NCBI RefSeq assembly: GCF_001651855.1
Contig: NZ_LNQC01000076.1
Location: forward strand, 200,572 to 264,571
Length of the DNA stretch: 64,000 bases
Direction of reading: 5' to 3'
Origin: Sinorhizobium americanum
Lineage (GTDB): Bacteria > Pseudomonadota > Alphaproteobacteria > Rhizobiales > Rhizobiaceae
How positions within the stretch are numbered: position 1 is the stretch's first letter; each line of letters starts with the position of its first letter. The position numbers and the translations under genes were made by a program. Shown piece by piece: positions 1-9,379 of this stretch. The notes under the pieces are model-generated. The model did not search any database. It saw nothing but the letters and a program-made list of their open reading frames with translations, and was not told where the DNA came from.

Positions 1-437
1 TAGACTTCCGATGTCGAGGCCTGAAGGATGCGCGCGCCGTTGCGGGCCGCAAGCTCGAGCATGTTGAGGCTGCCGAGCACGCAGGTCTTCGTCGTATGGA
101 TGGGATCGGCCTGATAGTGCGGCGGCGAGGCCGGGCAGGCAAGATTGTAGATTTCGTCGACTTCAACATCGATCGGCTCGATGATGTCGTGGTCGACGAG
201 ACTGAAACCGTTGAAGCGCGTCAGAGATTCGATGTTCCGGCGCAAACCGGTCGAGAAATTGTCGGCGCAGATTACCTCGTGCCCTGCCTCGAGAAGCAGT
301 TCGCAAAGATGTGACCCGAGGAAACCTGCGCCGCCAGTTACCAGAATCCGTCGCCGGATAGCCGGACTACGCAATACTTTATCCTGTTCGTCAAATTTAT
401 CTGAATTTCCACTGATTACATTTTCAAAATATTCCAT
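1..437 (-). CDS. UDP-glucuronate decarboxylase-like SDR (5' part, truncated by window edge)
   Basis: Reading leftward from the ATG at 437, the frame stays open to base 1, so only about 145 N-terminal residues are present. After a 30-residue polar leader comes a Rossmann motif ([13 protein letters not shown]), then [15 protein letters not shown] and ASTSEV. These are typical of extended SDR nucleotide-sugar enzymes, above all UDP-glucuronate decarboxylases (UDP-xylose synthases). The catalytic YxxxK lies outside the window. Family knowledge: these enzymes turn UDP-glucuronate into UDP-xylose for surface polysaccharide. A related dTDP-glucose dehydratase-type SDR cannot be ruled out. Confidence 0.8.
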   Translation of the reverse strand, partial: MEYFENVISGNSDKFDEQDKVLRSPAIRRRILVTGGAGFLGSHLCELLLEAGHEVICADNFSTGLRRNIESLTRFNGFSLVDHDIIEPIDVEVDEIYNLACPASPPHYQADPIHTTKTCVLGSLNMLELAARNGARILQASTSEV

Positions 438-772
438 ACGTGTCCCCAAAAACCAATAAACTAACTTTTATAATAATTTCACTCGGACAGTATGATTTGG
501 TAATTTAAATTATATACAAGCAATATGGTTTCACCGCTTTTACTCAATACTTAGCGATGACTATGAATGTATGATTACAACCGCTCGGGGCGATTGTCAT
601 TATCCTGCAATCCCGATAGTTATCGGGCCGTGCATTTCTACTAAAAATGGCGTAGAACTGGGTTCTGCTAAGTGCTGGGTGGGCCCTGCACGACGCCATA
701 CGACGATGCGGCCGTGTAGGTAACTACCCTCAAGACGTGTAATCGCCTGCATTCGAGGGCGGGAGAGTCTGT
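438..772. other. Intergenic region, AT-rich, with a perfect 16-bp inverted repeat
   Basis: No gene is seen between the divergent SDR and AraC genes. Bases 438-600 are clearly AT-richer than the surroundings and probably hold the SDR promoter. At 612-627, CCCGATA-GT-TATCGGG is a perfect 7-2-7 inverted repeat that could be an operator, perhaps for the AraC-type product of the next gene. The regulatory role is inferred. Confidence 0.45.
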
Positions 773-1930
773 ATGCGTGATCGTCCCACGGGGCCGGGCT
801 CGGAAGAGGATGAAGCTGTGGCGCCTGCAACGCAGCCGCAGCCGGAACGCCGCCGTTGGCCGCGCGACGCTCCCATTGAAGCGTTGCGCTCCGCAGCGTC
901 GCCGGCATTGACGCCTCTGCATTTCTCGACTCGAAACCTGCGACCGGACGAGCAGTTTCAGGCCTGGCGAGCCCACATGGCGCCCTTGGTCGAGGTCAAA
1001 TTGCCGGACAATATTCCGCCCGAGGACGGGTTTGTCGCGGAACAGACCGCATGGCATTGCGGCAATCTGCTCATCGTCCAACAGCGCGCGCCGGGGCACA
1101 GCTACCTCCGCCCGCAGGCGATGTTGCGCGCCAGCCCGATCGACCACTGGTATGTGGAACTGCTTCGCAGCGGCATGACCTGGACGGAGGTTGACCGCCG
1201 CGTTGCCGAGAACGGGCCCGGCAGGCTGGTGTTCCGCTCGCTCGGCTACCCGTTCCGCGGCCGGACGACGGCGGCGGAATCCGTTCTTCTCTTCATGCCC
1301 TACGAGCTATTCGCCGACGATGCCGCCGTGTTCGGCGAAACCAACAATCTGGTCTTGTCGGGCAACCTCGCCGATCTGTTGATCAACTACATCAACGGCA
1401 TCGAGCCGCGCCTCGATCGCTTGACGGCGGAGGAGATACCGCGGATCGTCCACACGGTGCACGACATGGTCGTCGCCTGCGTCGCTTCGTCGGCGAGACC
1501 CGATGCCGGCGGGTTGCAGACCAACAAGGGAATGATGGAGCGGGCCCACCGCTATATTCATCTCAACCTGCACTCCGCCGAGCTTACGCCGGATGCAATT
1601 GCCCGGGCGATCGGCGTCTCGCGCACCCGGCTCTACCAACTCTTCGAAGCGAGCGGCGGCGTTCTCAACTATATCCGCAGGCGCCGGCTGCAGCAGGCGC
1701 ATGCGGCGCTCAGCGACCCTGCCGACAGCCGGCCGATCGCCGAGATTGCCGAAGCCGCCGGTTTCGACGTCGCCGCCAATTTCACCCGCGCCTTCAGTCA
1801 CGAATTCGGGGTGAGCCCGCGGGAAATCAGAAAGGCCGCGGCGACCGAGCGCCCAGTCGCGCCGGCTGCTCCGGCCGGGCGACACCGTGGATCGACGATC
1901 GGCGACTGGCTGAAGGCGCTCGGCAATTAG
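773..1930 (+). CDS. AraC-family transcriptional regulator
   Basis: A 385-residue protein. The C-terminal third (about residues 250-350) is an AraC/XylS double helix-turn-helix domain: the first helix-turn-helix runs through AIARAIGVSRTRLYQLFE, the second through IAEIAEAAGFDVAANFTRAF, ending with the usual FGVSPREIR. The N-terminal 250 residues resemble the ligand-binding half of AraC proteins that carry a cupin-like domain. The first about 45 residues are low-complexity and the true start may lie downstream. It stands alone, divergent from the SDR gene and convergent with the STAS operon. The inducer is unknown. Confidence 0.85.
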   Translation: MRDRPTGPGSEEDEAVAPATQPQPERRRWPRDAPIEALRSAASPALTPLHFSTRNLRPDEQFQAWRAHMAPLVEVKLPDNIPPEDGFVAEQTAWHCGNLLIVQQRAPGHSYLRPQAMLRASPIDHWYVELLRSGMTWTEVDRRVAENGPGRLVFRSLGYPFRGRTTAAESVLLFMPYELFADDAAVFGETNNLVLSGNLADLLINYINGIEPRLDRLTAEEIPRIVHTVHDMVVACVASSARPDAGGLQTNKGMMERAHRYIHLNLHSAELTPDAIARAIGVSRTRLYQLFEASGGVLNYIRRRRLQQAHAALSDPADSRPIAEIAEAAGFDVAANFTRAFSHEFGVSPREIRKAAATERPVAPAAPAGRHRGSTIGDWLKALGN

Positions 1931-2009
1931 AGCATTTAGCAGCCAGGTGGGATCACCTGACATCGCGCAAATGGGGCAAACAAGCAGACAGAGCCGGGCG
2001 CGAACTTTA

Positions 2010-2112
2010 GCGCATCGGCCCGAAAATCGGGATCGATTCTCGGAAAGCACGATGCGTAGATACAAAGTGTTACAGCGTCCTTTGCGCGTCTGAAGAGACG
2101 GGCGGCGCTGTA
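2010..2112 (+). repeat. Mosaic intergenic repeat, copy 1 (two palindromic modules)
   Basis: Module A (2010-2057) begins GCGCATCG and ends CGATGCG. Module B (2071-2112) begins TACAGCG and ends CGCTGTA, with an inner stem CGTCT-gaag-AGACG. The same two modules, in order and diverged, recur at 36730-36832. A reversed copy of module B is at 61435-61477. This fits the short mosaic intergenic elements common in rhizobial genomes. The remaining intergenic bases (1931-2009 and 2113-2197) show nothing else clear. Confidence 0.8.
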
Positions 2113-2197
2113 GTGAGCGCATGCGGCTCTAACGGGATGTCAGAGCGGTGCGTTCGCGCTGGTCCGATTGGGCGTGATGCGATTGTGCTGCCCGGTT

Positions 2198-2551
<354 letters not shown>

Positions 2552-3112
2552 TCAATTCGAGGGTTCGGGGACTGTAATCGATGCATAGGTCTCCAGCGGG
2601 ATACGGCTCTCCTTCTCGCCGGATCCGAAGACCCAGGCGAAATGAGCGCCATAATCGCTCATGAGCGTCAGAAGGCCAAGGCCCGAGCCGCTGGGGCTAT
2701 CCCCCGATGCATTCTCTTCAATCCGTTTGATCAGAAGCTCGCCTGGATCTCCCATGGTGATCTCGGACAGCAGATGCTGAAAGCGCTGCGCCGTGTCCTT
2801 GTCGACGAAATTGGAGACCTTGGCGCGAAAGGCATTGGAGGCGACCGCGGCCTCGACGACGATTTCTCCCGCGGCCCGGAACTTCACCGCGTTCTCGATG
2901 AGCTCGTTCGTCAAATAGCCGACATTGTGGCGCACTTCCTTGTAGAGGTTGCGGGATGTCCGATAGCGCAAGGCGACGAATTCGGCGACGAAATCCGAAG
3001 TCATAGCGCAGTGCTTCCAGCTCAAGTCGAGCGGGCCTTCGAACAGGCGAAGCGTTGTCACGTTTTCGCCCGTACCGATGGCGAGGTCTGCCATTCCATA
3101 TAAGGTCGTCAT
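2552..3112 (-). CDS. GHKL-type ATP-binding regulator (SiaB/slr1658-like)
   Basis: A 186-residue protein with an N-box-like segment (LTNELIENAVKF, about residues 68-79) and a glycine-rich segment (SGSGLGLLTLMSDYGA, about 141-156) typical of histidine-kinase-like ATPases used as serine kinases in partner switches. It lies 15 bp upstream of the STAS gene, and its ATG is 4 bp from the stop of the phosphatase gene. The likely role is phosphorylation of the STAS partner, by analogy with SpoIIAB/RsbW or SiaB. That activity is inferred, not shown by the sequence. Confidence 0.75.
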   Translation of the reverse strand: MTTLYGMADLAIGTGENVTTLRLFEGPLDLSWKHCAMTSDFVAEFVALRYRTSRNLYKEVRHNVGYLTNELIENAVKFRAAGEIVVEAAVASNAFRAKVSNFVDKDTAQRFQHLLSEITMGDPGELLIKRIEENASGDSPSGSGLGLLTLMSDYGAHFAWVFGSGEKESRIPLETYASITVPEPSN

Positions 3113-3116
3113 CCGC

Positions 3117-5471
3117 TTACCTGTGTCTCATCACTACGACTGTTATATCATCGTGGATCTTCTGTGTGCCGATGTGCGCCATCAGATCCTCGATAATTCC
3201 CGCTTTGACTTCCTCGGCGCTCTGGCCGTGGCGGCGACGCGCGCTTTCGCAAAGCCGCTCGATGCCGAAGAGCTCTCCGTCGAGCCCCTCCGCCTCGGTC
3301 ACGCCGTCGGTGTGGAGAATGACCATGTCGCCCTTGGAAAAGGCGATCTCCTGCGTCGCCACGAAGGGAGAGATGTCGGGCTCGAGGCCGATCGGCAGGC
3401 CAAGATCGAGCGTGTCGATGCGCTCGACGCTGCCCGCGCCCCGCACGACGATGAGTTCCTCATGCTGGCCCGAGAGCATCAGGCTCTTGCCATCATAGTC
3501 CAGGAAGGCAAGCGAAAGGTGCTTGTTGGCGTTGGTCCTGACGATGTTCTTGTAGAGGGCGCGGTTCACACGGTTGAGGAATTGCGACGGGTCCATGTCG
3601 CCGGCCTCCTGCAAGGCCCGCGCCACTGATTGAACCATCAGCATCAGCACGCCGCTTTCCAGGCCGTGGCCGGTCACGTCGCCGATGCCGATCTTCAGCC
3701 GCTCTCCGTCCCTCAGCACGTCATAATAGTCGCCGCCCACTTCGTCGGCGGGGCGCATATAGGCGGCAATCTCCAGGTCCGAAATCTCCTCGAGCTCACC
3801 AGCCCGCGGCAGGACCATCAACTGGATGCGGCGGGCGACATCGAGTTCGGCGCTCAAGCGAACGTTCTCGCTCCGCAACTGCTCGTTCAGAGCCGAGATC
3901 TGCAGGTTCGCCTCTTCGATTTCCTTCGTCCGGTCCTCGACGAGCTGTTCCAGGTTCTCGGTGTGATAGCTGATCTGCTCGGCCATGCGGTTGAAGGCGG
4001 CACCCGCTTCGCCGACCTCGTCGCGCGTCGGAATATCGACGCGGACGGAATAGTCCTTGGTCTGGATGCGCCGGGCCGCATCGGCGAGCGCGCTGATGCC
4101 GCCGGTGATGCGCTTCGATATGGCGAACACCGCCGAAGTGACGAAGAGCAGCGACACCAACAGGGCCAGAACCTGATAGATCAAGATCCTGTTGGTCGCT
4201 TCGGTGATGCCGGCCTGGGCGGCGAAGAGCGAGGCGTAGATCTCCCGCTCGGGCACGACAATGCCAAGCAGCATGGATTCGCGCCGGACGGGGCCGGAAA
4301 CCCAGAGGTTGGTCGGCTGCAGTTGTTTCAGGACGACGAGATAGGGCACCTTCTCGCCGTTCTCGTCGAGCAGGACGTGCTGCAACAGGCCATCCTGGTT
4401 CAGCGGCAGCTTCGCGATCGCGGCTTGGGCGCTGTTGCGCAGCGACCGATCGAGACCCGTCACCCCCTGGCCGCTGGTGTCGCTCGACGACTGAAGGCCG
4501 ATCACCTTTTCGCCGACGGGGTTGATGGCCACGACATTGCCGTCAGACATGGTGAGAAAGCCGAAACCATTGTCGGCGACCCGAACGTTCTCAACGATTT
4601 CCGCCAATTGGTCGAGGGTGATATCGGCGCCGGCGGCACCCGCGACCTGGTCGCGACCGCGCGACCACAGCGGCTGGAAGAAGCTGACGATCAGCTTTCC
4701 GGTGATCGCATCCGTATAGGGCGCCGTCTGGGTGATGTCGCTGTTCACCGGACGCGATGCGGGATTCTGCGCCCATTGCTCCCACGATTCGTAGAGGCCC
4801 GGGAAGAAAAACGGCCAGAACTCGGCATGGTTATGGCCCGGATACAGCCGGTCAAAGGTCTGGGCCTGTTCCGTATAGGGAGCCGTGCGGAAGATTGGCC
4901 GCTCCTTCGGGCCGATATAATACATCTGCAGCTTCGATTGACCGTTGGCCAATAGGCTCGGAGCGACCAGGTCGAGGACGGCGCTGTTTTCGATATCGGT
5001 CTGCACCTCAGGCAGAGGAACGTGGTTGGCGTCGAGCAGATATCCCCAGACGCTGACGACCGATAGCGGCCCCGGCAGGTTCTGCGCCCATCCGCCCTTC
5101 GCATCATAGGTGACGGTCACGGCGCCGGGGGCGCCGCGCGACATCGCTTCGCCGATCTGCGACTTTCTGACGGGGCGGTCGATCTGCGCCTGTAGCACGC
5201 CGGCGAGCGTGCCGACGTCGGAATGAACCTGGTTGAGAAGCAGGTTGACACGCGCGGCGGTTGTTTCCGCGTAGGAGCGTATATAGTCCTGGTTGGCCTT
5301 CTCTAGCCCCTGGCCGACCTCGGTCGTGGCGTCGCGCGACAGGCGCTGCACGTTGAAGAGGGCCAGCCCCCCGGTGACGAGCAGGTCGAACAGCACCGCG
5401 CCGCCGACCACGAGGATGAACTTGGCGCGGAACGAACGCAAACCGAAGCGGGTGATCTTGAACTGGTTCAT
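3117..5471 (-). CDS. Membrane-bound sensor PP2C/SpoIIE-type serine phosphatase with HAMP domain
   Basis: A 784-residue protein. A first transmembrane segment (about residues 16-38) is followed by a large periplasmic sensor region of Cache type, a second transmembrane segment (about 425-452), a HAMP linker, a short coiled coil, and a C-terminal SpoIIE/PP2C domain (about 560-784). Metal-binding motifs are visible: GGDYYDV, GIGDVTGHG and LHTDGVTEA. The layout matches SiaA of Pseudomonas and RsbU-type phosphatases that dephosphorylate a STAS protein in response to an outside signal. It overlaps the upstream methyltransferase gene by 4 bp, so translation is probably coupled. Confidence 0.9.
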   Translation of the reverse strand: MNQFKITRFGLRSFRAKFILVVGGAVLFDLLVTGGLALFNVQRLSRDATTEVGQGLEKANQDYIRSYAETTAARVNLLLNQVHSDVGTLAGVLQAQIDRPVRKSQIGEAMSRGAPGAVTVTYDAKGGWAQNLPGPLSVVSVWGYLLDANHVPLPEVQTDIENSAVLDLVAPSLLANGQSKLQMYYIGPKERPIFRTAPYTEQAQTFDRLYPGHNHAEFWPFFFPGLYESWEQWAQNPASRPVNSDITQTAPYTDAITGKLIVSFFQPLWSRGRDQVAGAAGADITLDQLAEIVENVRVADNGFGFLTMSDGNVVAINPVGEKVIGLQSSSDTSGQGVTGLDRSLRNSAQAAIAKLPLNQDGLLQHVLLDENGEKVPYLVVLKQLQPTNLWVSGPVRRESMLLGIVVPEREIYASLFAAQAGITEATNRILIYQVLALLVSLLFVTSAVFAISKRITGGISALADAARRIQTKDYSVRVDIPTRDEVGEAGAAFNRMAEQISYHTENLEQLVEDRTKEIEEANLQISALNEQLRSENVRLSAELDVARRIQLMVLPRAGELEEISDLEIAAYMRPADEVGGDYYDVLRDGERLKIGIGDVTGHGLESGVLMLMVQSVARALQEAGDMDPSQFLNRVNRALYKNIVRTNANKHLSLAFLDYDGKSLMLSGQHEELIVVRGAGSVERIDTLDLGLPIGLEPDISPFVATQEIAFSKGDMVILHTDGVTEAEGLDGELFGIERLCESARRRHGQSAEEVKAGIIEDLMAHIGTQKIHDDITVVVMRHR

Positions 5472-6646
5472 AGCGGCTTGCGCCCGGATGCTGCCCAGAT
5501 CGGCCAGCCAGCGTAGCCCTTGGGATGGAGGGCCGCAAAGATATGGTCGCGGAAGCCCTGGCGGAAGCGCTTGATGAACTCCGGAGGATCACCGCGCTTC
5601 ACGGCCATCTCGCCGGCATAGACGTTCTCCCAAGCGGTGATGATGTCGGCAAAGTCCTGCGGGTCGCCGTCCTGATTGGTGACCATGAAGGACTCGACGA
5701 GAATGTCGTCGAAGCCCGCATCGGCGAGATAGCGGCGGCTCTTCGGTCCGAGCTCTACATCCATCTCGAAATGGGCGAACAGCCTGGCGACCTCGTTATA
5801 GGTCCACTGGATGCTCTGCGCCCGGGGTTCGCCGAGGCAGTGCGAATTCTTTTCGTTGGTGATGTAGACGCGGCCGCCCGGCTTGCAAATCCGGTAGAGC
5901 TCCTTCAGCAGGAGGTCGGGTTGGTTGAAGATCTGCAGCGAATGTCGACAGGTCACCAGGTCGAACTGATTGTCTTCGAGCAGCATTTCGGAGGCGTCGC
6001 CATAGGAGTACTCGATATCCGAGATGCCGAAGTTCGACGCCACATCGCGGGCATAGGCAAGGCTCGCCTTCGAATGGTCGAGCGCCACGATGCGTGCCGG
6101 CTGGAACTCCTTGCGCACTAGCACCGCGAAGTCGCCGATACCGCAGCAGATGTCGGCCATGGTGATCCCCGGGCGCATGCCGTGTCGCGGCAGGATCTTG
6201 CGCTCGTGGCGCCACGTCATCTTGGTTTGCGTGCGCAGGATCGGAATGAAGCTGGTGTCCTCGACGAAGGCCTGGCCCGGATAGAATTTTGAATCATAAA
6301 CCTCGACCGTGATCTGCGGTTCGATCTTGCCGAGGTGGCGGAACATGCGTTCGGTCCAGCCGACAACGCTCGAGGTGACGACGACAAAGCGGATGTCCGA
6401 GCGCGTGCGGCAGGCGTCCAGAACCACGCGCGAAAAGGCGTGGAAGGCCGTGTTGTTCATCTGCGCGAGGCGCTTCACATTGATGTAGAGGACGCCGCGG
6501 GCCTCTTCGATGGCGTTCCTGAACATCGATATGCTGTGGGCGATCTCGTCCACGGAGCGCGGACGGACGACACCGGCAAAGGAGAACTCCTGGCTGTTGG
6601 CGTCGAATTCTGCCTGGAAGGGCGCTGCAAGCATTGCCATACTCAA
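5468..6646 (-). CDS. Fusion of STAS-like domain and class I SAM-dependent methyltransferase
   Basis: About 392 residues. Residues 1-125 resemble a STAS regulator (FSFAGVVRPRSVDE; LYINVKRLAQMNNTAFHAF). The usual phospho-serine region is changed from NSSG to NNTA. Residues 150-390 form a Rossmann methyltransferase: the SAM-binding motif ADICCGIGDFAVLV, an acidic motif I end (ALDHS), and the DLVTCRHSLQIF post-motif. The probable start is TTG at 6646, 8 nt after AAGGA and overlapping the previous stop; ATG at 6640 is the alternative. The methyl acceptor is unknown. A STAS-methyltransferase fusion inside a partner-switch operon is unusual. Confidence 0.8.
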   Translation of the reverse strand: MSMAMLAAPFQAEFDANSQEFSFAGVVRPRSVDEIAHSISMFRNAIEEARGVLYINVKRLAQMNNTAFHAFSRVVLDACRTRSDIRFVVVTSSVVGWTERMFRHLGKIEPQITVEVYDSKFYPGQAFVEDTSFIPILRTQTKMTWRHERKILPRHGMRPGITMADICCGIGDFAVLVRKEFQPARIVALDHSKASLAYARDVASNFGISDIEYSYGDASEMLLEDNQFDLVTCRHSLQIFNQPDLLLKELYRICKPGGRVYITNEKNSHCLGEPRAQSIQWTYNEVARLFAHFEMDVELGPKSRRYLADAGFDDILVESFMVTNQDGDPQDFADIITAWENVYAGEMAVKRGDPPEFIKRFRQGFRDHIFAALHPKGYAGWPIWAASGRKPL

Positions 6647-7161
6647 CTGACAATTCCTTCAAGGGGGAGATCCACAACGATGGTGATCGACGGCGGGTCC
6701 TGTTCCTCGAGACGAATCTCGGCATCGAAATTGATCGCCAGGTCCAGGAGGACCACCTCCCGGCTCGGTGCGAGGTCGGTTGAAAGTGCATCCAGATAAC
6801 GGGCGTATGCGTCGTTTCCGTGGGTTCTGGCGACGGCCTCGCGGAAGAACTGCCGCTGGCCGGCCGGGCACGGAAAGGAGATTTTCACACGCTCTTTAGG
6901 GCCGTGCCGATAGACGGCGCAGCCGATGCGGCCCTCCGGCGAGCCGCCGCGAAACGACACCTCCAGGAGTTCGTTGAGCGCGGAGGAGAAAAAGTTCGAG
7001 TGTCGCAGCGGGTCGGTCCGGTTGTGACTGATCATCCTCGCCATGTAGGTCGACAACTGATCGCAATGGTGCCAATCGGATAGAAAGGTCCCCATCTCCA
7101 TCTCGAACTGGAGCAGGGGCTCGAACTTCGGTTCCGCTGGCTGCCTGTGGGCTGCGTTCAT
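6643..7161 (-). CDS. Second GHKL-like ATP-binding regulator of the partner-switch operon
   Basis: 172 residues from the ATG at 7161, chosen because GGAGA lies 8 nt upstream; a GTG at 7203 would add 14 residues. SSALNELLEVSF resembles the N box of GHKL ATPases, and the overall size and order match the ATPase gene at 2552. A clear glycine-rich G box is missing, so ATP binding is uncertain and the protein may be a degenerate kinase or scaffold. It overlaps the STAS-methyltransferase gene by 4 bp, giving the operon a second ATPase-STAS pair. Function is inferred from context. Confidence 0.6.
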   Translation of the reverse strand: MNAAHRQPAEPKFEPLLQFEMEMGTFLSDWHHCDQLSTYMARMISHNRTDPLRHSNFFSSALNELLEVSFRGGSPEGRIGCAVYRHGPKERVKISFPCPAGQRQFFREAVARTHGNDAYARYLDALSTDLAPSREVVLLDLAINFDAEIRLEEQDPPSITIVVDLPLEGIVS

Positions 7162-7266
7162 GCTGCTTTCTCCGACTGCATGAGCGAATCCTGATTCGCC
7201 CACTCTCCCATGACTATATCGGACGGGCGCCGATCGCCAGAATACTCCAGGTTGCGTCGAGCCCCA

Positions 7267-8961
7267 TCAGGTCCTGAGAGCGCCTGCCAGGGGTATCGCC
7301 CCCGACTTGCGCAGGAAATCGCCGATGGCTGCTGCCGGAAGCGGGAAGCCGAGGAAATAGCCCTGCAGCCGGTCGCAGCCCTCCTTCTGAAGCCAGGCGG
7401 CCTGGCCTTCCGTTTCCACGCCTTCGGCCGTCACGTCCATGCCAAGGCCGTGGGCGAGCGCGATGATCGACCGGACGATCGTCTGGCTCTTCTCATCGTG
7501 CTCAAGATCCTTGATGAAATACTGATCGATCTTGATCGTGTCGAAGGGGAAGTTCTTCAGATAGCTCAGCGAGGAGTAGTAGGTGCCGAAATCATCGAGA
7601 GAAATCTGAACGCCAAGCAGACTCAAGGTGTTGAGCGTATCGAGATTGTTGATGGTGCGCTCGAGCAGCACCGACTCGGTGATTTCCAGTTCGAGGCGGT
7701 CGGCGCGGATTCCGGTCAGATCGAGGATCTGGGCGACGCGATCGGTGAGGCCCTCGTGGAGGAATTCCGCCGGCGACAGGTTGACCGCGACGGTGAAATA
7801 GGATGGCCAGGTCATGGCGGCCCGGCAGGCCTGCTCCAGCATCCACTGGCCGATCTCGCTCATCAGGCCATCGGCTTCCGCCATTGGAATGAAGACGCTC
7901 GGCGGGATGATGCCGACCAGCGGATGCCGCCACCGCAAAAGCGCCTCGAAGCCGACGACTGAGGCGCGCGGCTTCACGAAAGGCTGGAATTCGATGAAGA
8001 ATTGCCCCTCCTGGAGGGCAGTCCGCAGACTGCGACGCAGCATTTCGCGCTGCTCGAGCACGATCAGCATCGATCGTGTGAATGTCCTTGCCCGCCCGCG
8101 ACCATCCTTCTTCGCCGCATAGAGCGCGATGTCGGCCGCTTTCATCAGCTGTTCGATTTCGTTTCCGTCCGCTGGGGCGATGGCGATGCCGACGCTTGCT
8201 CCGACGAACAGGCTGATGCCGTCGACGGCGAACGGATCCTTGAAAGCGTTGACGATCGCTTCGGCGAGGCGCTCGGCCTCCCTCGGCTGCTCCAGTTTCC
8301 ACTGAATGACGGCGAACTCGTCGCCGGCCAGCCGGTAGGCAAGCTCTCGCTCACCGAGCACGCCCTTGATCCGTTCTGCCGCCATCTTGAGAACCGTGTC
8401 GCCAGCGCCGTGCCCGAGCGTGTCGTTGATCGGTTTGAAGTCGTCGAGATCGATCTGCATGAGCGCCAGCTTCGCGCCGGTCGGCACCGGCAGGGCGGCG
8501 CGCAGCTGATCGCTGAACTGCCGGCGGTTGGGCAATCCGGTCAGAACGTCATGGGTCGCCTGGTGGAGCAGGAGTGCGCGGTCGCTTTCGCTCTGGCTGG
8601 ATGTCTCACGGCAGGTGGTGTCGCTTTTCGCTTCCGAGACACCGATGCCGCGGTCTGTGCGAAAGACGACCAGGGTGCGGTGGACGCGGCCTTTGGCATC
8701 GGTGATCTCGATGCTACGCGGAATTCCATTTGCCACGACGAAATCGACCGCGGCCTTGGGCCGCGGCGCCAGCAGCTCGGGGTAGACATGCCACAGGGTT
8801 GCCTCGACCAGCGAGTCGACCGAGGAGGCGTTGCGTTGCGGCATCGAGCAATCGATGAGATGGAAGCTCTCGTCGTAGAAGGAGATGAGCTCGTCGGTAT
8901 GGGCTAGGAAGTCGCTCTCGATGGAAGATGAGGCAGACTTCGTCGCATCCGCGTCAGGCAT
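7267..8961 (-). CDS. Diguanylate cyclase/phosphodiesterase (GGDEF-EAL)
   Basis: A 564-residue cytoplasmic protein. An N-terminal PAS-like region (about 1-125) is followed by a GGDEF domain whose signature reads AGDEF (RLAGDEFAVI), then an EAL domain. EAL residues look complete: EALLRW, VNLSP, EITES, LDDFG, IKIDQ, EGVET and LQGY; the usual DDFGTGYSS reads DDFGTYYSS. Both synthesis and breakdown of c-di-GMP are therefore possible. It is the first gene of the partner-switch operon and divergent from bgsBA, whose product is activated by c-di-GMP in S. meliloti. In S. meliloti a related operon (bgr) ends its signal on a diguanylate cyclase. Confidence 0.92.
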   Translation of the reverse strand: MPDADATKSASSSIESDFLAHTDELISFYDESFHLIDCSMPQRNASSVDSLVEATLWHVYPELLAPRPKAAVDFVVANGIPRSIEITDAKGRVHRTLVVFRTDRGIGVSEAKSDTTCRETSSQSESDRALLLHQATHDVLTGLPNRRQFSDQLRAALPVPTGAKLALMQIDLDDFKPINDTLGHGAGDTVLKMAAERIKGVLGERELAYRLAGDEFAVIQWKLEQPREAERLAEAIVNAFKDPFAVDGISLFVGASVGIAIAPADGNEIEQLMKAADIALYAAKKDGRGRARTFTRSMLIVLEQREMLRRSLRTALQEGQFFIEFQPFVKPRASVVGFEALLRWRHPLVGIIPPSVFIPMAEADGLMSEIGQWMLEQACRAAMTWPSYFTVAVNLSPAEFLHEGLTDRVAQILDLTGIRADRLELEITESVLLERTINNLDTLNTLSLLGVQISLDDFGTYYSSLSYLKNFPFDTIKIDQYFIKDLEHDEKSQTIVRSIIALAHGLGMDVTAEGVETEGQAAWLQKEGCDRLQGYFLGFPLPAAAIGDFLRKSGAIPLAGALRT

Positions 8962-9379
8962 ACTGGCCTCCGATCCCTTTCCACTGCGCTCGCGTGAATG
9001 GTGCCGCTCTAGTGGCCGGCGATGATCTTGCCTTGACCGAACGCAATCCTGTCACTCGATGCAACCCTTCGTTCAGAAATTATCGCGGCCATTTTCCTGG
9101 TCAATGCCGCGCGCGCGTCGAGCAACCGTTTTCTGAACGTACTTGCGCCAGAGACACCGTTCGAAAAGCCAGGGGTCATGCGACGTTAAACATTGGTTTT
9201 TTTATGTTCTCCCTGCCAAAACCTGCAATTTTTAGGGTTGTTCAACGCTGAATGACACTAAATTCTGACGTGCAGCATGGACGGAATCGTGCAGGCGAGG
9301 TGTGCCTAAGGCAACCGATGGACCGTTCCGGCTGCGTCAGCGTGGAAACCCGGTCCTGATATGAATAAGGGCGGCCAAG
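8962..9379. other. Divergent promoter region between GGDEF-EAL operon and bgsB
   Basis: A 418-bp stretch with no convincing gene. Bases 9185-9270 are AT-rich (runs of T and A) within an otherwise GC-rich region and probably hold the bgsB promoter. I found no clear terminator, riboswitch or repeat. An ATG at 9361 opens only a short frame unrelated to bgsB. Confidence 0.4.
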
